Assembly: GCA_964542475.1 (NCBI GenBank)
Contig: CAZIUL010000004.1
Span: 109,659-173,658 of the forward strand
Source: CAZIUL01 sp964542475
GTDB taxonomy: Bacteria; Planctomycetota; B15-G4; CAYZWU01
Length of the DNA stretch: 64,000 nucleotides
Direction of reading: 5' to 3'
This document shows, piece after piece, positions 26,744 through 35,531 of the stretch (position 1 is the first letter of the stretch; each line of letters begins with the position of its first letter). The notes beneath the pieces are model-generated. The model was not told where the DNA came from and did not search any database. It saw only the letters and a program-made list of their open reading frames with translations. The translations under genes were made by a program, and so were the position numbers.

Positions 26744-29212
26744 TCACGGCAAGTAGACGACTATGTGAGGATTCTCTCCTTCCGTGACGTGAACTTCTTC
26801 CTGATGCTGGTAAGCGCCTATGCGAAGTTCGGCATCTGAACCTATCCGCAGAAGAAAACTCCCCACGGGTGCGCGCTTCAAGAAAAAGCTTCCGTTGGCA
26901 CCTGTCGGGCTGACCGTATCGTAGTAGTAGGAGCTGCCCTGCAATGTTTGCACGGCTCTACCGGATCCATCCACCAGGGCAACGCACATATTTGGATTTG
27001 GTGTCTCAGTAACAATTCGCCCCCCGAGGTTTCCAACCTGATCCAGGATGAAGCGGAAGTGGTATTCCCCAGGCTCCAGGTAAACGAGATCCGTGCCTGT
27101 GGGATGAAAACCGCGGCCTTCTTCATCGTACGCCCGCACGCCAATCCAGTACCAACCTGGGCTTACCGGCTTGAAATCGTAGCGTGTGCCTTCCTGGTTC
27201 CCGAAGTACCAGTATTTCTCGCAGCTTTCTTCTGGGGCTCCCGATTCCCCGAAAAGAAGGCCCGCACCAGCGCCACGCGGCCAGCCATCATAACGATGGA
27301 TCTTTGCTACTGGATTCAGCACCGTACCGCTTGTCGGGACAGATCGTGGTGGATAATACCGAGTCATCAAAGGTCTGAGTGATGCAACGGTCCCCTTCGT
27401 GGTGTGCGCTTCGAGAGTCACCTTGACAAGTTCGGACTCAGTGATCACTAGGCTCAGACCGCAGCTACCCGCCTCAATATCCGGGAATATGTGTTCAATC
27501 AACCCGAATGAGAAGAAGGTGTTCCCTTTCTGGACAACGTATAGGTCATAGTTACCGGGCACGAGCCCGTCTAGATGGAAGCTGCCGTCGTCGCTCAACT
27601 GGCTGCCGCGCTTGAGTAAGGGCAATCCCACTAAACCGGATCCGGATGGCTTGGCGTAGATCTTCCCGCAAACCGGCTCGCCGTCCTTGGTCAGCACAAT
27701 ACCCCCAATTGAAAGAACTGGACCAAGTACCAGTTCGACATAGAGCTCGTCCCCGTCGGTTGCATTTAAGCTCAGAACCCGGGTGACTCTGTTCTTGTAG
27801 CTAGCTTTGGACCAAGTCAGGGAGGAGTCGTCCGGATCGTCGGTTGCTGTCAAGCAAAGCTTTGCCGGGAGTAAGGGACTTATCATTACATGCTCGAAGT
27901 GGCCCTGCTGGTCGCCACGAAGTTTCACGCCGCGACGGTAAACGCTGCTTTTGTTAGCGCCACGGTGTCGCAGCTCGACAAACGGTTCCGGTACCGGCGA
28001 GCCGCCGGGATAGACCACACGGCCGTGAATGCGAAAGGACTCGGGTACTGGGACCAGGAGCTCGATATACCCCTGAGTCGGAACTACGATGGCCTGGACG
28101 TTCTCTTCCTCTTCACCGTATACGAGTCGGCCGTCGCGCATTCGCTCGGAGTGCCAAGTGTTTCCCTTATACTTCAGGTCAATAGCTAACTTCTTCTCCG
28201 CCCACACTCCTGTGAAGAGGGCCCGGCCGCCCGCATCCGTGGTACCTTTCATAGACTCCCGCGACTGGCTGCTGAAGAATGATACGCGCTTCGCTGGGTG
28301 CTCATCTTCGGAAATGTCGACCTGTACCTTGATCCCTTCCACGGATTCATCCTTTTTGTTTACCGCCCGGAGGGCCAGCGAGCTGACTGGGGCCAGGGTT
28401 AGCCGCAGCAGCTTCCACCCTCCTTTGTCGATCATCTCAAGCGGCGATGCGTCGATCTGTCGGTAACCGTTGAGGATAGCTTCGAAGTTGTTTTGGCCTT
28501 GAAAACATTGGACCTGGAAGCGGCCCTCCTTGTCCGAGACCACTTCGATGTCCTTGCCAGCCTCGCTCCAACCAAGACCTATCAGGTAACCGTAAAAGCG
28601 CACGCGAACCCCGGCGAGGGGGTTGCCGTCAATCCCGACAGTCTCTCCACAAAGCGTTCCATGGAGGACGCGTTCGAGCACCAATCCCTCGATTTTCCAG
28701 CCACCTTCCTTAAGCTGGACACTTCGATGAGCAGCGCGGTAGTCTTCGTCACCCTCCACCGCTACGTGTATTCTCAACGGACGTTTTCCACTATCCGCCC
28801 ATTCAGAAAGGTACTTCCCTTCTGCATCCGTAGTTTCCGAAGCGGGATGTATCCATTCTGAAGGAAAGGTCTTACTGTCCTCACAGATGAACTCGACCTC
28901 CACGCCGGAAGCGGGTACAGCTTCTCCGCTGAGTCCCGGGAAAGGCAGTTCCACGACCTGGCCTGAGACCAGGATGTGGCCTCCCGAGGAGGGAACTATT
29001 GGTTCAGTATCGGATTCTCTCGGAGCTATCGATTGGATCCGGGCCTTTGACGACTTTGCCGAATCGTAGGATTCCGAGTCTATGGGCAATGCAGTAAGTG
29101 CGCCTTCGTCAGGTTCAAGCTCTTCAGTCAGATCGAGCAAGATGCTACCAGTGACGATACATATTCCAAGGAGGAGCCCTGCTAGAAGTCCTACCTTCAC
29201 CTTTGTACTCAT
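26744..29212 (-). CDS. Large protein with carboxypeptidase-regulatory-like modules
   Basis: The N-terminus is a single membrane segment (VGLLAGLLLGICIVTG), so the 822-residue chain is anchored and extracellular or periplasmic. It is made of successive beta-sandwich modules with motifs such as NPLAGVRVRFYG, EGIKVQVDIS, GSPVPEPFVELR and LVPGNYDLYVV, typical of CarboxypepD_reg-like and Ig-like folds. No catalytic motif is seen. The ATG at 29212 has AGGAG eight bases upstream. It stands close downstream of the tRNA-Lys region and upstream of the beta-helix genes on the same strand. Surface structure or adhesion is inferred. Confidence 0.86.
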   Translation of the reverse strand: MSTKVKVGLLAGLLLGICIVTGSILLDLTEELEPDEGALTALPIDSESYDSAKSSKARIQSIAPRESDTEPIVPSSGGHILVSGQVVELPFPGLSGEAVPASGVEVEFICEDSKTFPSEWIHPASETTDAEGKYLSEWADSGKRPLRIHVAVEGDEDYRAAHRSVQLKEGGWKIEGLVLERVLHGTLCGETVGIDGNPLAGVRVRFYGYLIGLGWSEAGKDIEVVSDKEGRFQVQCFQGQNNFEAILNGYRQIDASPLEMIDKGGWKLLRLTLAPVSSLALRAVNKKDESVEGIKVQVDISEDEHPAKRVSFFSSQSRESMKGTTDAGGRALFTGVWAEKKLAIDLKYKGNTWHSERMRDGRLVYGEEEENVQAIVVPTQGYIELLVPVPESFRIHGRVVYPGGSPVPEPFVELRHRGANKSSVYRRGVKLRGDQQGHFEHVMISPLLPAKLCLTATDDPDDSSLTWSKASYKNRVTRVLSLNATDGDELYVELVLGPVLSIGGIVLTKDGEPVCGKIYAKPSGSGLVGLPLLKRGSQLSDDGSFHLDGLVPGNYDLYVVQKGNTFFSFGLIEHIFPDIEAGSCGLSLVITESELVKVTLEAHTTKGTVASLRPLMTRYYPPRSVPTSGTVLNPVAKIHRYDGWPRGAGAGLLFGESGAPEESCEKYWYFGNQEGTRYDFKPVSPGWYWIGVRAYDEEGRGFHPTGTDLVYLEPGEYHFRFILDQVGNLGGRIVTETPNPNMCVALVDGSGRAVQTLQGSSYYYDTVSPTGANGSFFLKRAPVGSFLLRIGSDAELRIGAYQHQEEVHVTEGENPHIVVYLP

Positions 29213-29603
29213 TGCAACCACTCCTGCAATGGTAGCTCTCGTTCCCATAGCCCATATGGTGCATAAACAGAAACGACCAGCAACACTATGGAAGAGCAGC
29301 AGATCGATGTCAATAAAATAGGGATCATTGGAAAACAGCGCGATTCTCAGGTCAGGTGGTATCGGGACCAGGTCGGCAAGCTGTTGATGTGAAAACTGAA
29401 AGGTGGGCTATCCACATGGTCCGACTGCTGGTTAACAATTACAAGCTCATCCGGAAGCCTTCCTGGCGAGCCCTTTGAGGCCGTGGACAGGGGGGCGGGA
29501 ATCATCAAAATCGGGAAGTAATGCGGTAAATAGCCCGGTAAAGGTAGATTTTGAGTGAATAAAAAAAGGGATAGGTGATTAACCTAACCCTTTATATATA
29601 AAC
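29213..29603. other. Spacer between the regulatory-module protein and tRNA-Lys
   Basis: No gene is supported. A short stretch near 29355 (CAGGTGGTATCGGGACCAGG) recalls the start of the beta-helix repeat at 23317 but is too short to call. Confidence 0.4.
29561..29593 (-). terminator. Rho-independent terminator after tRNA-Lys
   Basis: Read on the minus strand, AAGGGTTAGGT pairs with ACCTATCCCTT (one mismatch) and is followed by seven T residues. It starts about ten bases after the tRNA 3' end. Confidence 0.85.
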
Positions 29604-29679
29604 TGGTGAGGGCACCAGGGCTCGAACCTGGGACCTACGGCTTAAAAGGCCGTTGCTCTGCCAACTGAGCTATGCCCCC
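29604..29679 (-). tRNA. tRNA-Lys (anticodon TTT)
   Basis: There is a complete cloverleaf with acceptor GGGGGCA paired to TGCCCTC, D-loop AGCTCAGTTGG, anticodon stem ACGGC/GCCGT with loop CTTTTAA (anticodon TTT), T-loop TTCGAGC and encoded CCA. Confidence 0.97.
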
Positions 29680-29811
29680 ACCATGTTTTTTGTTGCTGCT
29701 GATCCTGTGCAGGATCTTCAAAAAGCCTTCAGCGGGTATCAACTCGTGCGCGGATCCTCATGAATGATCCGGCTTCATCTATACCCAATCCTCGATTATA
29801 TGGACTGCACG

Positions 29812-30369
29812 TCACAATTCCATTATCTCAGAGCTTTTCGAGTCAAATATTTTATCGATCATCTGCTCGTGCTCTTTCAATATGTCCTGGACCTCGTCCT
29901 TCAGCGATTTGAGATCGTCCTCGGTGAGATCCGAGCTTTTCTTCCCCTGCTCGCCCTGCTTGATGAACTCGCGCCGAATGTTGCGAAGCGCCACCCTGCC
30001 CTCCTCGGTCAGCTCCTTGATGCGCGAAATCAGTTTCTCACGCTGCTCCTTGGAAAACATCGGAACCTGGAGCCGGATTATCTTGCCGTCGTTCGACGGG
30101 TTGATCCCCACCTCCGAGAGCTGGATCGCCTTTTCGATGTTCTTGATAACACTGACATCGAACGGTTTGATCACGAGTGACCGCGGATCAGGCGTCGAGA
30201 TGGAGCTGATCTGGTTGAGCGGCATTGTGCTTCCGTAGTACTCCACCTTGATGTTCTCAACCAGTGCCGGCGTGGCACGGCCGCTCCTCAGCCCCTTCAC
30301 CTGATCTGCAAAATGATCGACCCCTTTTTTCATTCTCTCTTTTACTTCACTTATAATCATGTCATACAT
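29812..30369 (-). CDS. frr: Ribosome recycling factor
   Basis: RRF splits the post-termination ribosome together with EF-G. The 185-residue product has the family's LRSGRATPALVENIKVEYYG, STPDPRSLVIKPFD, GINPSNDGKIIRLQVP and LKDEVQDILKEHEQ segments in order. The ATG at 30369 has GGGAG nine bases upstream. It is the last gene of the rpsB-tsf-pyrH-frr group. Confidence 0.97.
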   Translation of the reverse strand: MYDMIISEVKERMKKGVDHFADQVKGLRSGRATPALVENIKVEYYGSTMPLNQISSISTPDPRSLVIKPFDVSVIKNIEKAIQLSEVGINPSNDGKIIRLQVPMFSKEQREKLISRIKELTEEGRVALRNIRREFIKQGEQGKKSSDLTEDDLKSLKDEVQDILKEHEQMIDKIFDSKSSEIMEL

Positions 30370-30385
30370 AAAATTCGGCTCCCTT

Positions 30386-31090
30386 TCAGAAGATCTTTGT
30401 ACCGACATGCTCACCGCTCAACACGCGGCTGACATTGCCTTCTTTCATCAGGTCGAAGACCACTATCGGTATCTTGTTCTCCATGCATAGTGTAACCGCC
30501 GTAAGATCCATAACTCCCAGTTTTTTCCGCATGACTTCCATGTATGTCAGCTTATCGAAGCGCCGCGCGCCCGGTTTTTTTTCAGGATCTTCATCGTAAA
30601 CGCCGTCAACCTTGGTGGCTTTCAGAAAAAGGTCCGCTCCGATCTCGCTTGCTCGAAGAGCTGCTGCTGTATCGGTCGAAAAAAAAGGGTTGCCCGTGCC
30701 GCCGACAAGGATCACGAGGCTCCCTGCGTTGAGCTGTTCGAGACACGAGCGGCGATCGAAGAGCTCGATCCCGCACTGTACGGGCACAGCGGACATCACT
30801 AAAGCCCTGCCACCCAGTCCCTCGCAAGCAGCCCGTAGCGCAAGCCCGTTCATTACAGTGGCAAGCATCCCCATCTGATCCGCGGCAACCCTGTCCACAC
30901 CCGAGCCAACAAGCTCCTGCCCTCTCAGGAAATTCCCCCCGCCCACGACCACCGCTGTCTTGACGCCCATTGCGTTCGCCTGCAGGCACTCTCCCGCGAC
31001 AAGACGGATGGCATCGAAATCAAGGCCGAAGCCGGAAGCGCCGGAAAGCGCCTCGCCGCTTACCTTCAAAAGGACCCTTTCCGTTTTCAT
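30386..31090 (-). CDS. pyrH: Uridylate kinase
   Basis: The bacterial UMP kinase makes UDP from UMP and ATP. The amino-acid-kinase fold is shown by LLKVSGEALSG, VVVGGGNFLRG, DQMGMLATVMNGLA and TDTAAALRASEIGA; no standard adenylate-kinase-type P-loop is present, as expected. The length of about 234 is standard. ATG at 31090 is used; a GTG one codon earlier has slightly better spacing from AAGG. It stands 16 bases upstream of frr and 25 downstream of tsf, in the usual rpsB-tsf-pyrH-frr order. Confidence 0.97.
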   Translation of the reverse strand: MKTERVLLKVSGEALSGASGFGLDFDAIRLVAGECLQANAMGVKTAVVVGGGNFLRGQELVGSGVDRVAADQMGMLATVMNGLALRAACEGLGGRALVMSAVPVQCGIELFDRRSCLEQLNAGSLVILVGGTGNPFFSTDTAAALRASEIGADLFLKATKVDGVYDEDPEKKPGARRFDKLTYMEVMRKKLGVMDLTAVTLCMENKIPIVVFDLMKEGNVSRVLSGEHVGTKIF

Positions 31091-31115
31091 CACACAATTG
31101 GCCTTGATGCTTATA

Positions 31116-31706
31116 CTAATCGTTTACATCGAACCGGACAAAACGCCTGATCACGATGTTCTCGCCTACCCTGGCGATTGTTTCCTTGGTAAAGTCGGTG
31201 ACTGTCTTTTTGTCATCCTTCACGAACCGCTGATCGAGAAGACAACACTCCTGGTAAAATTTTTCTATCTTGCCGTCCACTATCTTTTCCACGATGTTTT
31301 CCGGTTTGCCCTTTATCTGGGCGGCGAAGATCTCTTTCTCCTTGGTCAGCTCATCCTCGGAAACCTCTTCCCTGGAAAGAAACTTGGGGCTCGCAGCGGC
31401 TATGTGCTGGCCCAGTTCCTTGACGAACAGTGTAAAAGGCTCGCTGCGCGCGGCAAAATCGGTTTCACAGTTGACCTCCACCAGAACGCCTACTTTGCCG
31501 TTATGATGGATATAGGAGCCAATCACTCCCTCGCCCGTGCTCCGGGAAGCCTTCTTTCCCGCTGTTTTCATCCCTTTTTTCCGGAGGTGCTCAAGGGCCT
31601 TCTCAACATCGTTTCCCGATTCCGCCAAAGCATTCTTGCAGTCCATCATCGGGGCCCCGGTTTTGTCCCGAAGTTCTCTAACGGATTTAGCATCGACTGA
31701 ACCCAT
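31116..31706 (-). CDS. tsf: Translation elongation factor Ts
   Basis: EF-Ts recycles EF-Tu by GDP release. The N-terminal UBA-like helix bundle has VRELRDKTGAPMMDCKNAL and the core has EVNCETDFAAR with the TDF motif that contacts EF-Tu. At 196 residues it is the short form with one dimerisation domain region. The ATG at 31706 has AAGGA eight bases upstream. The 126-base spacer to rpsB contains a small hairpin (CCGGC with GCCGG). Confidence 0.97.
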   Translation of the reverse strand: MGSVDAKSVRELRDKTGAPMMDCKNALAESGNDVEKALEHLRKKGMKTAGKKASRSTGEGVIGSYIHHNGKVGVLVEVNCETDFAARSEPFTLFVKELGQHIAAASPKFLSREEVSEDELTKEKEIFAAQIKGKPENIVEKIVDGKIEKFYQECCLLDQRFVKDDKKTVTDFTKETIARVGENIVIRRFVRFDVND

Positions 31707-31832
31707 TTCAGTAATCCTTAACAACTCATCACATTTTTGTACAGCATACGGAAACGGTCTCCGGCCCTATATGCATGCCGGATCCCGAGTAAAACATCAT
31801 GGAAAAGGTTCCAGCGCGTCCTGGATACGCGG

Positions 31833-33035
31833 TTACTCAGTCGGCTTCTCGGCCTGATCCGGGGCAGAGTCCGGGGATGGCTCGTCAGCAACACCTTCTT
31901 CACCGCTCCCGGCCTGAGGGATTGGAGGAGCTGGAGGAGCATCGTTCTGTTCACTCTGTCCGGTGTCTCCTGAAGCGGCAGCATGTTCAACAGCACCACC
32001 GTCTGCAGGCGCTTTTGTCTCCTCTTCAGCACCGCCCTGGGGCTTGACAGCGTCTTCGGCGGGTTTCCGGGCAGCATCGGCTGCAGGACTTGAAGCAGGT
32101 GGGGTTTCAGGCGCTGCACCAGGCTTGGCTGTGTCCGGTGAATCAGCGGACGGAGCTTTCGGTTCTGTTTTCGGCACTGTTTGCATCCTGCCGCCCCTGT
32201 CGCCCGCCGCTCTAGGCGGCCCCGGCCTCCGCTTGCCCTCATCCTTTTTCTTTGAAAAAGATCGGTCCCGCTTGGCCTTTCTTCGATCTGAAGCCAACTC
32301 GAACTGATCGTCCTTGTCCTCGGCCCTGGCATCCATTGCAGCCGTCTCATCGTAGTTGGCCTTGCCCTCGTTTATGGAATCAACCATCTTCTCGAGCAAC
32401 ACCTGGACCGACCGGATGGCATCATCGTTCCCTGGAATCGGTATATCGACCTCCTCGGGATCACAGTCTGTATCAAGAATTGCGATCACCGGTATACCGA
32501 GCTTATTCGCCTCCTTGACCGCAATGTTTTCGTTCTTCGGATCAACCACAATCAGCACGCCCGGAACCCGGTGCATTTCGCGGATGCCGTCGAGGTTCTT
32601 TTTGATGCGGTTGAGCTCTCTCATCAGGGAGGACTGGATCTTCTTGCTGTAAAGGGAAAGCTTCCCTGTTGATTCGAGCTCCTCGAGCTGCTCAAGCCTT
32701 TTCAGACGGGCCCGGATCGTCAGAAAGTTGGTCAGCGTGCCGCCAAGCCAGCGCTCGATGACATACGGCATGCCGCATCTCTGAGCCTCGCTCTGAAGAA
32801 TACCTTTTACCTGTCGCTTCGTGCCGACAAAAACAACCTGCTGTCCGGCAGCACAGACATTCTTCAAAAAACCCATGGCTCGTGAAAGCCCCTTTACAGT
32901 TTCCACCAGGTTGATGATGTGGATCAGGTTCCTTTTCCCATAGATATACTTCCCCATCTTCGGATTCCACCTGCTCACGCGGTGGCCGAAATGCACGCCG
33001 GACTCAACCAGTTTCTTGAGATAGATCTTTGACAA
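31833..33035 (-). CDS. rpsB: Ribosomal protein S2 with a long C-terminal extension
   Basis: Residues 1 to about 235 are a normal S2: ESGVHFGHRVSRWNPKM, FVGTKRQVKG, RWLGGTLTNF, DPKNENIAVKEANKLGIP, IPGNDDAIRS. The remaining 165 residues are disordered: first basic (RRKAKRDRSFSKKK), then rich in Ala, Pro and Glu. Normal bacterial S2 stops at about 230-260, so the tail is extraordinary. Translation starts at TTG 33033-33035, set by a very strong Shine-Dalgarno (GGGAGGTGA) six bases upstream. It heads the tsf-pyrH-frr operon. Confidence 0.96.
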   Translation of the reverse strand: MSKIYLKKLVESGVHFGHRVSRWNPKMGKYIYGKRNLIHIINLVETVKGLSRAMGFLKNVCAAGQQVVFVGTKRQVKGILQSEAQRCGMPYVIERWLGGTLTNFLTIRARLKRLEQLEELESTGKLSLYSKKIQSSLMRELNRIKKNLDGIREMHRVPGVLIVVDPKNENIAVKEANKLGIPVIAILDTDCDPEEVDIPIPGNDDAIRSVQVLLEKMVDSINEGKANYDETAAMDARAEDKDDQFELASDRRKAKRDRSFSKKKDEGKRRPGPPRAAGDRGGRMQTVPKTEPKAPSADSPDTAKPGAAPETPPASSPAADAARKPAEDAVKPQGGAEEETKAPADGGAVEHAAASGDTGQSEQNDAPPAPPIPQAGSGEEGVADEPSPDSAPDQAEKPTE

Positions 33036-33040
33036 CTGTC

Positions 33041-33049
33041 ACCTCCCTT
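33041..33049 (-). promoter_or_regulatory. Strong Shine-Dalgarno deciding the rpsB TTG start
   Basis: On the minus strand AAGGGAGGT lies a few bases before a TTG; together with the conserved S2 N-terminus right behind it, this fixes the start at 33035. Confidence 0.85.
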
Positions 33050-33161
33050 GATCAACAAAACGTGATCAGTAAAAGGAAGAACTGCAAAAGGCGCCCGGAT
33101 GAAGAGAGGTTGTGTATCGATCCAAGCGCACGCAAACCACATACACGGATAAAAACCAAGT

Positions 33162-33189
33162 AAACTACCATCCATTCAAGGATTGTCAA
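33162..33189 (-). promoter_or_regulatory. Sigma-70-type promoter candidate for rpsB-tsf-pyrH-frr
   Basis: A perfect TTGACA is followed after 16 bases by TAGTTT on the minus strand, about 125 bases upstream of the rpsB start. The -10 is a weak match. Confidence 0.45.
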
Positions 33190-33308
33190 TAAAAAACAAA
33201 GAAGATTCCAACCTGGCAATCAGCAGGGCCGGTCGACTGTTTCGTGCATAATCCATTCGAGGAGCACAGGTTGTGCAATGCTCAAGAAACACCACTGAGG
33301 CAAACATT

Positions 33309-33337
33309 TTGATTCTTCGTAAACTATAGAGTATAAT
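33309..33337 (+). promoter_or_regulatory. Sigma-70-type promoter of the diguanylate cyclase gene
   Basis: TTGATT, 17 bases and TATAAT end 33 bases before the ATG at 33370. The 334-base spacer to rpsB therefore carries back-to-back promoters and no gene. Confidence 0.6.
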
Positions 33338-33369
33338 TGTGTTACCCTTGATGAAAGAGAAAATGTGCA

Positions 33370-34305
33370 ATGACAGCAGGAAAAGACGACAAGAAAACCG
33401 TTCTTCTGGCGAACCACAGCACCGGCAGGATGCCGGCTGTCACGAACCGCTTAAGAAGGAGCGGCTTCACCGTGCGCACCACAAAAAACATAATCGATAC
33501 AATCGCGACTATTTCCCAAAAAAAAACCGATCTCCTGGTAATCAAGCCTTCCTGCGAACCGATCCCCGTATTCGAGCTTTTTTCACTTATCGATTCCGCA
33601 GGAGACGGCAATCAATCCAAGACGATCTTCGTTCTCGAATCAGCACCGGACCTGAAAAAGCTGGGATTTCAGGGAACAGCGGTTCATGACTATTACGTGG
33701 GAAAATCACCTGCAGAGCTCATGACACGAATTCATTTGGCATTTATCAGGGCCGAAGGGGAAGAAAAGCTTCTAAGCAGGATCGATGCTCTCGAAAAACA
33801 GTCAATCACTGATTACAAGACCGGGATTCACAACGACAGGTACATTCTTAGGCGGCTGGCTGAAGAGTTCCAGAGGTCGGAGCGGCACAACCTCGTAATT
33901 TCGACAGTCATGATCGACCTGGACGGGTTCAAGGAGCTGAACGATGAATTCGGTCATCCTTTCGGCGATTTCATCCTTCAGGCATTCGCCGCGAACCTTA
34001 AATTGCTAATCCGCAAAATCGATATCCCGGGGAGGTACGGAGGTGATGAGTTCCTGATAATCCTGCCGAACACGGGGCTCGATGAAGCAGCGTCCATCGG
34101 GAACAGGATAAGGTCTTTTTTCGAGGGACACACCTTCGAAAAAAGCGGCAATACGGCGAAACTCACGATCAGCCAGGGCATCAACACATACTCCGGCGAC
34201 CGCAGGACAAACTTCGAGCAGTTCCTGAAAGGAGCTGACATCGCTGTATTCGAAGCCAAGAAGCTCGGGGGAAACCGTGTGTGCTTGTACCCGATGATCA
34301 GGTAG
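33370..34305 (+). CDS. Diguanylate cyclase with degenerate receiver-like domain
   Basis: The C-terminal domain makes cyclic di-GMP. The active site is intact (GRYGGDEFLIILP, about residue 225), and an inhibitory I-site RKID (RxxD) stands five residues before it, so product inhibition is expected. The N-terminal 130 residues look like a receiver fold (KTVLLANHS at strand 1, TDLLVIKPS at strand 3), but the acidic residues normally needed after strand 1 are missing, so phosphorylation is unlikely. No histidine kinase is adjacent. It is monocistronic behind its own promoter. Confidence 0.92.
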   Translation: MTAGKDDKKTVLLANHSTGRMPAVTNRLRRSGFTVRTTKNIIDTIATISQKKTDLLVIKPSCEPIPVFELFSLIDSAGDGNQSKTIFVLESAPDLKKLGFQGTAVHDYYVGKSPAELMTRIHLAFIRAEGEEKLLSRIDALEKQSITDYKTGIHNDRYILRRLAEEFQRSERHNLVISTVMIDLDGFKELNDEFGHPFGDFILQAFAANLKLLIRKIDIPGRYGGDEFLIILPNTGLDEAASIGNRIRSFFEGHTFEKSGNTAKLTISQGINTYSGDRRTNFEQFLKGADIAVFEAKKLGGNRVCLYPMIR

Positions 34306-34387
34306 GTGAAGCAGGCTGAAAAATCGGGATTGGGATCGATAGCCTCCTTTTTGAGGGGGATTGGTCCATCCGGCATGGGTTCGTCTG

Positions 34388-34436
34388 CGGCACCGACGGA
34401 GCAACGCCCTCCATTGTTCAATCGACGCACTCCGTT
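34388..34436 (-). repeat. 49-bp hairpin repeat, copy 2
   Basis: This is the minus-strand counterpart of 21653-21701. The stem is GGCGTTG with CGGTGCC around the same CTCCGT loop, held by three G-U pairs, so it is stable as RNA of the minus strand. It starts at the last bases of the Gfo/Idh gene. Confidence 0.7.
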
Positions 34437-35439
34437 ACCACTTGTGCCCCTCGATGCTCTTGAGAATCTCGGTTGCGAGACGGATGGCCCTGAGGCCGTG
34501 GGAAGAGGGTACGAGGGGAGTCCCTTTTTCGCGAACACAATCCACGAACGACTCGAGCTCCATTCGAAGGGGCTCGTACTCATCCAGCTTGATCTCCTTA
34601 ATTTCGAGCAGTCCGTCCATGAATAGTTTTTTCAGCGCCTCAGAGTTGGTGGTGTCCACAGACTCGAAATCGATGGACCCGAGGTCCAGGTCAGGAGACT
34701 TCTTAACAACGAGCGCATACTTTTTTTCGTAGTCCAGGCTGATGAAGGAATCGCCCGCAAACACACGCGTGCGTCTCAAGCTCTTGAAGGAAACGCGGCT
34801 CGAAGTGATATTCGCCACGCATCCGGAAGAGAACTCAAGCCTCGTGTTTGCGATATCCTCGGTTGACGAAAGAATTGCACCGCCAACAGCGTCGATGCGC
34901 ACGGGCTCGCTCTTGCAAAGTTCGAGCACGATATCCAGGTCATGGATCATCAGATCCAGGACCACCCCAACATCGGTCGCTCGAAACTTGTATGGTGCCA
35001 GCCTGTGCGATTCGATGAATTTCGGTTCGATTTCGAATCCCTTTATCGCCATCATCGCCGGATTGAAACGTTCGATGTGCCCGACCTGAAGGCAAGCGGT
35101 GTCTAGCGAGGCTGCAACCATGTCCAGTTCCTCAGCCTCCTCGAGCGTCGCGGTCATCGGCTTCTCTACGAGAACCGAGACCCCTTTCTTCAAAAACCAG
35201 GCGGCCAGATCGAAATGGGTTGTTGTGGGGCTGACTATGCTGACAGCGTCTATCTCGTCGGGAAGCTCATCGTGGCCCTGATAAGCCCTGGTGTCGTACC
35301 GGTCCGCAACCGTCTCGGCGCGATCCAGATCCTTGTCAACGATTCCAACAAGGCGCACACCCGGCATTCGGCTGTAAATCCTGGCATGATGTTTTCCCAG
35401 GTGCCCAACACCAATAACAGCGGTTTTCAGTTCTTGCAT
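34435..35439 (-). CDS. Gfo/Idh/MocA-family oxidoreductase
   Basis: This is an NAD(P)-dependent dehydrogenase with N-terminal Rossmann fold (AVIGVGHLGKHHARIY), the EKP motif in VLVEKPMTATLEEA, and GHIERFNPA. In many lipid A operons a protein of this family follows lpxA; in organisms with amide-linked lipid A it is GnnA, which oxidises the 3-OH of UDP-GlcNAc before transamination by GnnB. No GnnB is next to it here, so that role is only a possibility. It is the last gene of the lipid A string and has no visible Shine-Dalgarno. Confidence 0.88.
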   Translation of the reverse strand: MQELKTAVIGVGHLGKHHARIYSRMPGVRLVGIVDKDLDRAETVADRYDTRAYQGHDELPDEIDAVSIVSPTTTHFDLAAWFLKKGVSVLVEKPMTATLEEAEELDMVAASLDTACLQVGHIERFNPAMMAIKGFEIEPKFIESHRLAPYKFRATDVGVVLDLMIHDLDIVLELCKSEPVRIDAVGGAILSSTEDIANTRLEFSSGCVANITSSRVSFKSLRRTRVFAGDSFISLDYEKKYALVVKKSPDLDLGSIDFESVDTTNSEALKKLFMDGLLEIKEIKLDEYEPLRMELESFVDCVREKGTPLVPSSHGLRAIRLATEILKSIEGHKW

Positions 35440-35531
35440 CCGTTAAGCAGCTTTCAAAAAGAGAACGGTGGATTGGGGAAAACGGATCGCGGGGCCGCGG
35501 TCCCTCCAGGGCTGATGAATGCACGGCCTGC

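Noticed and set aside
26316..26747. N-terminal extension of the beta-helix/FGE gene
   Set aside because: It is translated repeat; a signal peptide and Shine-Dalgarno place the start at 26315.
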